64,000 nt of DNA from contig NZ_CANMWS010000025.1 of NCBI RefSeq assembly GCF_947501665.1, positions 20,389 to 84,388 of the forward strand, in the 5' to 3' direction. This document shows positions 36,231-44,679 of the stretch, piece by piece. The translations under genes were made by a program, and so were the position numbers. This DNA comes from an uncultured Shewanella sp. (GTDB lineage: Bacteria > Pseudomonadota > Gammaproteobacteria > Enterobacterales > Shewanellaceae). Within the stretch, counting starts at the first letter, position 1; each line of letters begins with the position of its first letter. The notes under the pieces were generated by a model, which worked only from the letters and a program-made list of their open reading frames with translations, did no database searches and was not told where the DNA came from.

Positions 36231-36904
36231 TATTCTTATCCTTGCGGGTTGCTTACCGCTAATATCATAGGTTTCATAATCGGCTTGCTAAGCATTTATT
36301 TATCAGTCAATATCATTTAGCGCTTATCACTGATAACGTAACAATTAATCACGTAACAATAATATAAATTGACATTTGAAATAAGTGCTTAACAAATAAA
36401 TCTGATTTATTCGATAAATAGTAGATAGTTAAACAGGCAAAATGTCAAATAGTGACCGCCTATTTTCTTATTAATAGCAAGTGTTAAATCGCCTTGTGTG
36501 CCTTGTTTTACCTCATTAGTCATAAAAAAATGCACAGAGAAAAAGACACGTTAAAAACACAGAACGAATGGCTTTTTTGATCAATTGAAGTGCATTGGCG
36601 TGTTGTTTACTGCATGTTTGACTTCTCATGAGCAGGTTTTTAGCGGGTTATATTTCGTTTTATAACAAACCTAGGGCCTGTTGATTTTTGGTGATTAAAT
36701 TATGTTCAGATAAACGTGTTTTAATCGCGGCGAGAGGTGTCAACGCCCCCTAGTGGATACCTGACAATGAATGTTATAAAAAGCTCAGGCAGTATTTATT
36801 CGTTATGATAGGTCGACAGTGGTAAAGTGAATAACAAATATAATGGGGTATTTTTATGTTTGCATTTAAAATCCCATCCATTGACTATAAGTTAAGAGAA
36901 TGTC
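36231..36904. other. 674-base divergent intergenic region
   Basis: It separates the minus-strand repeat-protein operon from the plus-strand SDR. It must hold promoters for both; none is convincing by eye. It carries one copy of the dispersed repeat at 36691-36736. No RNA gene or ORF of note is seen. Confidence 0.55.
36691..36736 (+). repeat. 46-base dispersed repeat, copy 1
   Basis: It begins GTGATTAAAT and includes AGATAAACGTGTTTTAATC and GGCGAGAGG. It matches 37741-37788 closely in the same orientation, so the two copies bracket the SDR gene. A shorter match (AACGTGTTTTAATC) is on the minus strand near 5310. Confidence 0.75.
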
Positions 36905-37732
36905 ATGACCCAATCAATTTTAATTACTGGTTGCTCCAGTGGCATTGGCCGCTTTTGTGCCGAGCAACTGCATCAGGCTGGATTCAACGTAGTGGCCAGT
37001 TGCCGCAAACTTGACGATGTGAGGACCCTTCAAGCGCAAGGGCTAAGTTGTGTGCAAATGGATATGACAAGTACAGACTCGATTAGAATTGGGCTTGCAG
37101 CTGCCTTAGCGCTAACGGGGGGGACCATAGATGTGCTGTTTAACAATGCCGCTTATGGACAAGGCGGTGCTATTGAAGATTTATCAACAAATACGTTGCG
37201 CCAGCAATTTGAAACGAATTTATTTGGCCTCCATGAATTGACGCGAGCCGTTATTCCACTGATGTTAGCGCAAGGCTCGGGTAAAATTGTGCAAAATAGC
37301 TCAGTACTGGGGCTAGTGGCGATGAAGTATCGTGGTGCCTATAATGCCAGTAAATTTGCATTAGAAGGCTACACAGATACCTTGAGGTTAGAATTAATGA
37401 ATACCCCCATTTCTGTGAGTTTAATAGAGCCAGGTCCCATTGTCAGCCAATTTAGAGCCAATGCGCTACGTGCAATTGAGCACTCCATTGACATTGAGAC
37501 TTCACGGCATAAAGATAATTATCAGCATACCTTGTCCCGTTTGGGTAGCAAAGAGGCAACGACACCTTTTACATTAGGGCCTGAAGCGGTATTAAAGCCT
37601 TTACTAAAAATCATAGAACACTCCAATCCCAAGCCACGTTATTATGTGACCAAAGCCACTTATATCTTTGGTTACTTACGTCGCTTTTTATCTTCAAGCA
37701 TGCTAGATAGGGTTTTATCCAGAGGTGATTAA
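36905..37732 (+). CDS. short-chain dehydrogenase/reductase, classical type
   Basis: 275 residues, Rossmann fold, NAD(P)-dependent. TGCSSGIG at about 9-16 binds the cofactor, NNAAYG (about 80) is the conserved NNAG-type motif, the catalytic Ser is in VQNSSVLGL and the catalytic Tyr-x-x-x-Lys is YNASK. The arginine in VVASCRK after beta-2 suggests NADPH. The substrate is unknown. The gene stands alone between two copies of a 46-base repeat (36691 and 37741), and its stop codon lies in a GGTGATTAAATTA string that itself matches the repeat. Confidence 0.88.
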   Translation: MTQSILITGCSSGIGRFCAEQLHQAGFNVVASCRKLDDVRTLQAQGLSCVQMDMTSTDSIRIGLAAALALTGGTIDVLFNNAAYGQGGAIEDLSTNTLRQQFETNLFGLHELTRAVIPLMLAQGSGKIVQNSSVLGLVAMKYRGAYNASKFALEGYTDTLRLELMNTPISVSLIEPGPIVSQFRANALRAIEHSIDIETSRHKDNYQHTLSRLGSKEATTPFTLGPEAVLKPLLKIIEHSNPKPRYYVTKATYIFGYLRRFLSSSMLDRVLSRGD

Positions 37733-37740
37733 ATTAACAG

Positions 37741-37788
37741 GTGATTAAACTCTGTTTGAGATAAACGTGTTTGAATCGTGGCAAGAGG
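37741..37788 (+). repeat. 46-base dispersed repeat, copy 2
   Basis: It begins GTGATTAAAC, includes AGATAAACGTGTTTGAATC and ends GGCAAGAGG. It aligns with 36691-36736 with about 8 differences including small indels, in the same orientation. The last codons of the SDR gene (GGTGATTAAATTA, 37724-37736) repeat the same motif again. Confidence 0.75.
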
Positions 37789-37960
37789 AGAACGGCGAGT
37801 TATTCTAAGTCCCTTTCTTTAAACAAGAGGGGCACAACAAAGTGTCAAACACGATCGACTAATCCCTGCTTCATCAAAGCATGAAGACAGCGCTTATTGC
37901 TCATTTGTAAGGCGTTATCGCTTATTTATGTTCGACTCCATGGATGGAGAAGGTAGAGCG

Positions 37961-38000
37961 ACGTCTGGAACCCAAGCCGAGAATAACGACACAACATCAG
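37961..38000 (+). repeat. 40-base dispersed repeat, copy B
   Basis: It begins ACGTCTGGAA and ends ACAACATCAG; 36 of 40 bases match the minus-strand copy at 5009-5048. The shared core AAGCCGAGAATAACGACACA is exact. Confidence 0.75.
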
Positions 38001-38347
38001 TGCGACCTAGTATCAAGGCCACACAAACGGTTGCAGAAATTATGACTAAAGATCCACATCTCTGAGGCGGTCATTTTTTACTATTATTACCCGTCATATT
38101 ACTTAAAAGCAGATGATTTAGCTATATCATTGTTTCTAACAAGCTAATATCGAGCTCCTAAATAGGTTAAGTTACATTGATTGGGTTAACGGTATTGATT
38201 GAATATTTTCGTTAATCTGAAAAGTACAATATAACTTATTGTAAATAAATTATTTTTTATATAACGAATAGAAATGATATTGGACTGTAAATTTGAAGTG
38301 ACAAACATATATCGGCTTTTTTGGTTATTTTTTTGATGAACTATTGC

Positions 38348-38363
38348 TTTACGTTAGCGTAAA
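38348..38363. promoter_or_regulatory. candidate LiuR operator of the ivd operon
   Basis: TTTACG-TTAG-CGTAAA is a perfect 6-bp inverted repeat with a 4-base centre, continued by CGTCA, about 125 bases before the thiolase start. LiuR, a MerR-family regulator, controls ivd and liu genes in Shewanella through palindromes of the TTTACG/CGTAAA type (recalled, not checked). No liuR gene is in the window. Confidence 0.55.
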
Positions 38364-38486
38364 CGTCACAGTGTGGGTATGGATATTGTCTAATTAAGAA
38401 GACATGGTTTACTGATTTAAATTGGGCTATTAACGATAACGGTTTGAGGACCGAAAGTGTTAGTAGGCTGATTTTCGGAGTGGAAT

Positions 38487-39677
38487 ATGAGTACCGTACA
38501 AGCAAATTCAGATATTGTGATTGTGGCAGCAAAACGCACCCCCATGGGGGGATTTCAAAGTGGCTTATCCAGTATTGCAGCGCCTAATCTGGCGAGCACG
38601 GCAATTCAAGATATGATGATACAAACCTCGGTTAACCCAGAACAAATCGATGAAGTATTAATGGGTTGCGTGTTACCCGCAGGTCTAGGACAAGCACCTG
38701 CTCGTCAAGCTGCATTAGGGGCAAAATTGCCTTTATCTGTTGGGGCAACCACGCTGAATAAAGTGTGTGGGTCTGGCATGAAAGCGGTCATGTTAGCGCA
38801 TGATTTAATTAAAGCAGGCAGCGCCGATATCATTATTGCTGGTGGTATGGAGAGTATGAGCCAAGCGCCTTACTTACTTGATAAAGCCCGCAGTGGAATG
38901 CGTATGGGTCACGGTAAAGTATTAGATCATATGTTTCTTGATGGTTTAGAAGATGCTTATACCGGTGGTGCTATGGGCAGTTTTGCTCAAGCGACGGCTG
39001 ATGAATTTAATATTAGCCGTGAAGCGATGGATGAATTTGCATTAGGCTCGCTTGAAAAAGCCAATTTGGCCATTGAATTAGGCTTATTTAAGCAAGAAAT
39101 CGCACCGGTCACGGTATCCAGTCGTAAAGGCAAGCAGATCGTCGATACTGATGAGCAACCCGGTAATGCCCGTCCTGACAAAATTCCTACTTTACGCCCA
39201 GCTTTTGCTAAAGATGGCACGATTACTGCCGCAAACTCCAGTTCAATTTCTGATGGTGCTGCAGCATTAATGTTGATGTCTCGTGAACAAGCGACTCAAC
39301 AGGGGTTGGAAGTGCTTGCCACTATTAAAGGGCATACTACTCATGCACAAGCACCTGCCATGTTTACCACAGCCCCAGTTGGGGCGATGGCTAAATTATT
39401 GGATAAAGTGAATTGGTCAAAAGAAGATGTGGATTTGTTTGAAATTAATGAAGCCTTTGCCATGGTCACTATGTTGGCGATTTCAGAACTAGGTTTGGAT
39501 GACACAAAAGTCAATGTAAACGGTGGAGCATGCGCATTAGGTCATCCTATTGGTTGCTCAGGAGCGCGATTATTAGTCACACTGATTTATGCGTTAAAAG
39601 CACGAGGGCTTAAGCGGGGGGTCGCGTCATTGTGTATCGGTGGAGGAGAAGCAACGGCAATGGCCATTGAAATATAA
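38487..39677 (+). CDS. acetyl-CoA C-acyltransferase (thiolase) of the ivd operon
   Basis: 396 residues, cytoplasmic. It cleaves 3-ketoacyl-CoA; in this operon most likely 2-methylacetoacetyl-CoA from isoleucine, giving acetyl-CoA and propionyl-CoA. The nucleophilic Cys is Cys94 in NKVCGSGMKA, and the C-terminal GGACALGHPIGCSGARLL carries the second catalytic Cys and the His. EINEAFAMVTM completes the thiolase signature. It is the first gene of a six-gene plus-strand unit, behind a candidate LiuR operator. A 9-bp hairpin without T run follows before mmsA. Confidence 0.93.
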   Translation: MSTVQANSDIVIVAAKRTPMGGFQSGLSSIAAPNLASTAIQDMMIQTSVNPEQIDEVLMGCVLPAGLGQAPARQAALGAKLPLSVGATTLNKVCGSGMKAVMLAHDLIKAGSADIIIAGGMESMSQAPYLLDKARSGMRMGHGKVLDHMFLDGLEDAYTGGAMGSFAQATADEFNISREAMDEFALGSLEKANLAIELGLFKQEIAPVTVSSRKGKQIVDTDEQPGNARPDKIPTLRPAFAKDGTITAANSSSISDGAAALMLMSREQATQQGLEVLATIKGHTTHAQAPAMFTTAPVGAMAKLLDKVNWSKEDVDLFEINEAFAMVTMLAISELGLDDTKVNVNGGACALGHPIGCSGARLLVTLIYALKARGLKRGVASLCIGGGEATAMAIEI

Positions 39678-39688
39678 GTTATTGTCTT

Positions 39689-39712
39689 GCCCAAAAGCCA
39701 GTACTTTTGGGC
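39689..39712 (+). other. intra-operon hairpin between thiolase and mmsA
   Basis: Perfect 9-bp stem GCCCAAAAG / CTTTTGGGC with loop CCAGTA, 12 bases after the thiolase stop. No T run follows. It is probably an mRNA end-stabiliser or a partial terminator setting gene ratios. Confidence 0.6.
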
Positions 39713-39766
39713 TGTAAAACGTATTAATGTCAATACTCATTAGCCAGTTCAGTGAAAGGATTGAAA

Positions 39767-41266
39767 ATGACAGTTCAAGTAAAACATTATATTGATGGCC
39801 AGTTTGTACTAGGTCAAGGACACACGCAAATTACAGTGACAAATCCTGCGAATAATCAACCTATAGCAGTGGTGAATGCGGCGACAGAAACTGAAGTTGA
39901 AACGGCGATTGACAGCGCCAAAAAGGCGTTTAAAAGTTGGAAGGAAGTCCCTGTTTCTGAACGTGCTCGAGTGATGTTGAGATATCAACATCTCTTAAAA
40001 TTACATCATGATGAATTGGCGACGATTTTAGCTCAAGAAACCGGTAAAACCTTTGATGATGCTAAAGGCGATGTTTGGCGCGGCATTGAAGTGGCTGAGC
40101 ATGCTTGTAATATTGCGACACTCATGATGGGGGAGACTGTTGAGAATGTCGCACGCTCTATTGATACCTATAGCTACACTCAACCTTTGGGAGTGTGTGC
40201 TGGGATCACGCCTTTTAATTTCCCTGCCATGATCCCATTATGGATGTTCCCGTTAGCGGTCGCGTGTGGTAATACTTTTGTGCTGAAACCGTCAGAACAA
40301 GACCCCATGACACCCCAACGATTAGTGGAATTGTTTGAAGAAGCGGGCGCTCCCAAAGGCGTACTGCAACTCATTCATGGGGATAAAACGGCCGTTGATA
40401 TTTTACTGCGTCACCCTGACGTTAAGGCCCTGTCTTTTGTTGGCTCTGTGGCGGTCGGTCAGTATGTGTATCGAACAGGGACAGACAACCTTAAGCGTGT
40501 ACAAGCTTTTGCAGGAGCCAAAAATCATTGTGTGATCATGCCTGACGCAAATAAACAACAAGTGATTAATCATTTAGTGGGCGCATCGGTAGGGGCTGCA
40601 GGACAACGTTGTATGGCGTTATCGGTTGCTGTTTTTGTGGGAGAGGCCAAAAATTGGATCCCTGAGCTCAAAGCGGCGATAGCGAAGGTCAAGCCGGGAT
40701 TATGGGATGATAAAGAAGCGGGGTATGGTCCACTGATCAGCCCTGCTGCGAAGAATCGCGTGATTGATTTAATTCGTCAAGGGATTGAAGAAGGAGCGGA
40801 TTGTTTGCTCGATGGACGTGACTTTAGTGTGCCGGGTTTTGAAAGTGGTAACTGGGTTGGACCCACCTTGTTTGATAATGTCACGCAAGAAATGAGTATT
40901 TATAAAGAAGAAATTTTTGGGCCTGTTTTAGCCTGTATGCATGCCGATTCCCTCGATGCAGCGATTGAGATTGTTAATGCTAGCCCTTATGGGAACGGTA
41001 CCTCTATTTTTACCGCTTGTGGCGCAGCAGCTAGAAAATATCAGCATGAAATTGAAGTTGGGCAAGTGGGTATTAACGTGCCTATTCCGGTGCCGCTGCC
41101 TTTCTTTTCATTTACAGGATGGAAAGGGAGTTTTTATGGTGATCAACATGCTTATGGAAAACAAGCCGTGCGATTTTATACCGAAACAAAAACCATAACG
41201 GCTAGGTGGTTTGAGTCAGACATTGAAACAGCATCGAGTCCTAATATGACCATTGGCTTGAAATAA
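39767..41266 (+). CDS. mmsA: methylmalonate-semialdehyde dehydrogenase (CoA-acylating)
   Basis: 499 residues from ATG 39767, preferred because AAAGGA lies 6 bases before it; the GTG at 39752 is part of that region. It converts methylmalonate semialdehyde to propionyl-CoA in valine breakdown. Family features: PLGVCAGITPFNFPAMIPLW, the NAD-binding FVGSVAVGQYV, the active-site GAAGQRCMALSV with catalytic Cys, and IFGPVLACM. It lies second in the ivd operon, 89 bases after the thiolase. Confidence 0.95.
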   Translation: MTVQVKHYIDGQFVLGQGHTQITVTNPANNQPIAVVNAATETEVETAIDSAKKAFKSWKEVPVSERARVMLRYQHLLKLHHDELATILAQETGKTFDDAKGDVWRGIEVAEHACNIATLMMGETVENVARSIDTYSYTQPLGVCAGITPFNFPAMIPLWMFPLAVACGNTFVLKPSEQDPMTPQRLVELFEEAGAPKGVLQLIHGDKTAVDILLRHPDVKALSFVGSVAVGQYVYRTGTDNLKRVQAFAGAKNHCVIMPDANKQQVINHLVGASVGAAGQRCMALSVAVFVGEAKNWIPELKAAIAKVKPGLWDDKEAGYGPLISPAAKNRVIDLIRQGIEEGADCLLDGRDFSVPGFESGNWVGPTLFDNVTQEMSIYKEEIFGPVLACMHADSLDAAIEIVNASPYGNGTSIFTACGAAARKYQHEIEVGQVGINVPIPVPLPFFSFTGWKGSFYGDQHAYGKQAVRFYTETKTITARWFESDIETASSPNMTIGLK

Positions 41267-41311
41267 ATGTTGAGTCTTTAAAAATAATAACAATAAAATC
41301 AAAGTAGTACA

Positions 41312-41340
41312 CCAATAAAATGAATGGATCATTTTATTGG
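41312..41340 (+). other. intra-operon hairpin between mmsA and the acyl-CoA dehydrogenase
   Basis: Perfect 12-bp stem CCAATAAAATGA / TCATTTTATTGG with a 5-base loop, 45 bases past mmsA and followed by CGCCG rather than T. It is the second such hairpin in this operon. Confidence 0.65.
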
Positions 41341-41389
41341 CGCCGTTAACAGCTGTAGATCAAAGTGAAAGTGTGACAGGAGTACCCGA

Positions 41390-42547
41390 ATGAATTTTAA
41401 CCTTAATGATGACCAACGCCAATTTGTCGAATTAGCCGATCAATTTTCTAGAGAAGAACTTGCTCCTTTTGCAGCCCAATGGGATAAAGAGCATCATTTT
41501 CCCCGTGACGTGATAGAAAAAGCCGGTGAATTAGGCTTTTGTGGCTTATACAGTCCTGAGTCTGAAGGGGGGTTGGGATTGTCTCGTCTTGATTCTGTGC
41601 TGATTTTTGAAGAATTAGCAAAAGGGTGCACATCAACAACGGCCATGTTAACAATCCATAATATGGCGACGTGGATGGTGACCAGTTTTGGCAGTGAGTC
41701 ATTAAGGCAGCAATGGTCAGAATCATTGACCAGTGGCGCGACATTAGCCTCATATTGTTTAACAGAAGCGGGAGCAGGCAGTGATGCTGCCGCGTTAAAA
41801 ACCAAAGCGGTACGAGAGGGGGATGAGTATGTTATTTCTGGAGAAAAAATGTTCATCTCAGGCGCAGGGGCTACGGATTTATTAGTGGTGATGTGCCGTA
41901 CTGGAGAGCCTGGAGCAAAAGGAATTTCAGCCATTGCTGTACCGGCCAATGCCGTTGGAGTCAGTTATGGAAAAGCGGAAGATAAAATGGGCTGGAATGC
42001 ACAGCCAACAGCGCAAATTGCCTTTGATGAAGTGAGGGTTCCTGTCAGTCATTTATTAGGTGAAGAAGGGCAAGGTTTTACATTTGCAATGAAAGGACTT
42101 GATGGCGGGAGAATTAATATTGCCACGTGTTCGGTGGGGACAGCCCAAGCTGCTTTAGAGCGAGCGACGACTTATATGCATGAGCGTCAACAATTTGGTA
42201 AGCCTTTGGCAGCATTTCAGGCATTGCAGTTTAAATTGGCGGATATGGCAACGGAATTGGTTGCTGCACGTAATATGGTGCGATTAGCGGCGTTTAAGTT
42301 AGATGAAGGTGATGTTCAGGCGACAACTTATTGTGCCATGGCTAAGCGTTTTGCAACGGATATTGGCTTTAAAGTGTGTGATAGTGCTTTGCAAATTCAT
42401 GGTGGCTATGGATATATACAAGAATACCCCCTTGAGCGTCATGTTCGTGATGTTCGAGTACATCAAATATTAGAAGGCACCAATGAAATTATGCGCTTAA
42501 TTATTGCTAGGCGATTGCTTGATGAGCATGCAGTTAGGGTGATTTAA
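41390..42547 (+). CDS. acyl-CoA dehydrogenase of the ivd operon (isobutyryl/2-methylbutyryl-CoA type)
   Basis: 385 residues, FAD flavoprotein. It oxidises the branched acyl-CoA from valine or isoleucine to methacrylyl- or tiglyl-CoA. The three family domains are present: N-terminal helical DQFSREELAPFAAQWDKE, the YCLTEAGAGSDAAALKT beta domain, and the C-terminal helical domain with RQQFGKPLAAFQALQFKLAD and QIHGGYGYIQEYPLERHVRD, ending ILEGTNEIMRLIIARRLL. A good ribosome site (CAGGAG) precedes the start. Chain specificity is inferred from the operon. The next gene starts 18 bases downstream, where other Shewanella operons, as I recall, have an enoyl-CoA hydratase. Confidence 0.92.
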   Translation: MNFNLNDDQRQFVELADQFSREELAPFAAQWDKEHHFPRDVIEKAGELGFCGLYSPESEGGLGLSRLDSVLIFEELAKGCTSTTAMLTIHNMATWMVTSFGSESLRQQWSESLTSGATLASYCLTEAGAGSDAAALKTKAVREGDEYVISGEKMFISGAGATDLLVVMCRTGEPGAKGISAIAVPANAVGVSYGKAEDKMGWNAQPTAQIAFDEVRVPVSHLLGEEGQGFTFAMKGLDGGRINIATCSVGTAQAALERATTYMHERQQFGKPLAAFQALQFKLADMATELVAARNMVRLAAFKLDEGDVQATTYCAMAKRFATDIGFKVCDSALQIHGGYGYIQEYPLERHVRDVRVHQILEGTNEIMRLIIARRLLDEHAVRVI

Positions 42548-42565
42548 CCATTAAAAAGGCGACAC

Positions 42566-43753
42566 ATGGATCAGGCATTTAAAACAATGAAGGAGAGTAA
42601 AGTGGAAGAGGTATGTTCAACTGCGGATGTTATTTTTAGTACTTTGCCTACCCAAGATGGGCATTTTATCGGCCGAGTGACACTCAATTGTGAAGCCGCA
42701 TTGAATGCATTGAACCTTGATATGGTCAGTGCCATGTTAGCGCAATTGACGCGCTGGAAAAATGATCCTGAATTGGTCTGTATATTGCTTGAAGGGGCGG
42801 GTGATAAAGCATTTTGTGCAGGTGGTGATGTACGTGCTATTTATCAAGCGGGCATTAAGGCACCCAATGCGATTAACCCTGAAGCATTGCGCTTTTTTGA
42901 ACAAGAGTATCGTTTAGACTATTTGCTGCACCGTTTTGAAAAACCCGTTATCATTTGGGGGGATGGCATTGTCATGGGTGGGGGACTTGGTTTAATGATG
43001 GGCGGCAGTCATCGTATTGTGACAGAGCGTTCACGTATTGCGATGCCAGAAGTGACCATCGGACTTTACCCAGATGTCGGGGGGAGTTATTTTCTCAATC
43101 GAATGCCTGGTAAAATAGGCCTTTTCTTAGGCATGACAGCTTATCATATGAATGATGCTGATGCGCGGTATGTCAATATTGCCACTCATTGCCTAGCAAG
43201 CCAAGATAAAGCCACTATGCTTGATGCTCTTCAGGCGCTGCAATGGCAACAAACAAATAGCACTCAGCATCACTCTATGTTGAATACTTTTTTTGAACAT
43301 TACCAAACTCCTGTGAATAAACTCAGTCGATTACAGCAACATCAAGACATGATTGATTCGCTAATGGCGGGCAGTCTAGATGAGATAGTTAACCGTGTAA
43401 AACAGCTTGATACTGAAGCGCAATGGCTACAAAGGGCTATCCAATCCCTTTTAAAAGGGAGCCCCCTCAGTTGGTGTTTGATTTATGCCCAGTCGCAGTT
43501 AAGTGAGAAGTTGACTTTGGCCGATATTTTTCAATTTGAATTAGGTTTAAGTGTTAATTGCAGTGCATATGGCGATTTCAAAGAAGGTGTTCGAGCGTTA
43601 TTAATTGACAAAGATAGAAATCCTAAATGGCAATTTTTAGAATTTAGTGTGGATTGTGAACGGGCTGCGAGTCGATTACTGACTTCACCTTGGAAAGATG
43701 AGCCTCACCCGCTGCGTGATCTGGCTGTGGCCACTAAAAATGAATACGTGTGA
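42566..43753 (+). CDS. 3-hydroxyisobutyryl-CoA hydrolase
   Basis: Crotonase superfamily, up to 395 residues. It frees 3-hydroxyisobutyrate from its CoA ester, avoiding build-up of reactive methacrylyl-CoA products. KAFCAGGDVRAIYQAG and GIVMGGGLGLMMGGSHR are oxyanion-hole motifs, and AMPEVTIGLYPDVGGSYFL holds the family's catalytic acids. The length of about 380 separates it from ordinary 260-residue hydratases. The start is ambiguous: ATG 42566 follows AAAAGG, but GTG 42602 follows a better AAGGAG and would remove 12 residues outside the fold. Confidence 0.9.
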   Translation: MDQAFKTMKESKVEEVCSTADVIFSTLPTQDGHFIGRVTLNCEAALNALNLDMVSAMLAQLTRWKNDPELVCILLEGAGDKAFCAGGDVRAIYQAGIKAPNAINPEALRFFEQEYRLDYLLHRFEKPVIIWGDGIVMGGGLGLMMGGSHRIVTERSRIAMPEVTIGLYPDVGGSYFLNRMPGKIGLFLGMTAYHMNDADARYVNIATHCLASQDKATMLDALQALQWQQTNSTQHHSMLNTFFEHYQTPVNKLSRLQQHQDMIDSLMAGSLDEIVNRVKQLDTEAQWLQRAIQSLLKGSPLSWCLIYAQSQLSEKLTLADIFQFELGLSVNCSAYGDFKEGVRALLIDKDRNPKWQFLEFSVDCERAASRLLTSPWKDEPHPLRDLAVATKNEYV

Positions 43754-43775
43754 CATCAATAAAGGAGCAAGTTGA

Positions 43776-44675
43776 ATGAATACTGTAGCATTTATAGGGT
43801 TGGGGCATATGGGCCAGCCAATGGCGTTGAATTTAATGAAGGCGGGTGTGACGGTTAAAGTCTTCGATCTTGTGCCTGAAATGATGGCGGAGTTGACAGA
43901 GCAAGGTGCACTTATGGCCAGTAGTGCTTGTGGGGCTGCTGCCGGTGCTGATGTCGTGGTTTCTATGTTGCCTGCAGGTGCCCATGTTCGTGGGTTATAT
44001 TTAGGCCAGGATGATAAACCAGGTTTAATAGATGTGGTCGCTAAAGAAACCTTGCTGATTGATTGCTCAACCATTGATGCACAAAGTGCAAGAGAAGTGG
44101 CAAAACAGGCTGCTGATAAGGGGATTGAGTTTGTTGATGCGCCAGTATCGGGCGGAACCGCGGGAGCAGCAGCAGGAACCTTAACCTTCATTTGTGGAGG
44201 AACGGATAAGGGGTTTGCACAAGCTAAGAGTACATTAAGCATGATGGGCAGCAATATCTTTCATGCCGGTAGCGCAGGAGCAGGACAAATTGCTAAGATA
44301 TGCAATAATATGTTGCTGTCAGTGTTGATGATTGGAACGTCAGAGTCACTGCAATTAGGGATAGATCATGGGTTAGATCCTAAGGTCTTGTCTGAGATAA
44401 TGAAAGTAAGCAGTGGTGGAAATTGGACCTTAGAGAAATATAATCCTTGCCCAAATGTGATGCCCAATGTGCCTTCTTCCCATGAGTATCAAGGCGGCTT
44501 TATGGTGGATCTGATGATTAAAGATTTAGGACTATCGCAAGAAGCAACCTTGGTTTCTAATTCAAGCACACCCATGGGGGCACTGGCACGAAGTTTATAT
44601 ATTAATCATGGACGTAAGGGCCATGGTCAACTCGATTTTTCCAGTATTTTTGAAGTATTTAATAAGAAAGGGTAA
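43776..44675 (+). CDS. mmsB: 3-hydroxyisobutyrate dehydrogenase
   Basis: 299 residues. It oxidises 3-hydroxyisobutyrate to methylmalonate semialdehyde with NAD, the step before MmsA. The N-terminal dinucleotide fold is AFIGLGHMGQPMALNLMKAG, the substrate loop is DAPVSGGTAGAAAGTLTFI, and the catalytic lysine lies in GAGQIAKICNNMLL; the C-terminal helical domain ends GHGQLDFSSIFEVF. A strong AAAGGAG ribosome site precedes ATG 43776. Confidence 0.95.
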   Translation: MNTVAFIGLGHMGQPMALNLMKAGVTVKVFDLVPEMMAELTEQGALMASSACGAAAGADVVVSMLPAGAHVRGLYLGQDDKPGLIDVVAKETLLIDCSTIDAQSAREVAKQAADKGIEFVDAPVSGGTAGAAAGTLTFICGGTDKGFAQAKSTLSMMGSNIFHAGSAGAGQIAKICNNMLLSVLMIGTSESLQLGIDHGLDPKVLSEIMKVSSGGNWTLEKYNPCPNVMPNVPSSHEYQGGFMVDLMIKDLGLSQEATLVSNSSTPMGALARSLYINHGRKGHGQLDFSSIFEVFNKKG

Positions 44676-44679
44676 CTCA

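Larger units (their letters stand above)
37733..38486. other. 754-base intergenic region with repeats and ivd control site
   Basis: It contains copy 2 of the 46-base repeat, copy B of the 40-base repeat, and near its end a palindrome that fits a LiuR operator. No protein gene is supported: the minus-strand frame at 38341-38532 overlaps the thiolase start and has no family feature. Confidence 0.6.
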
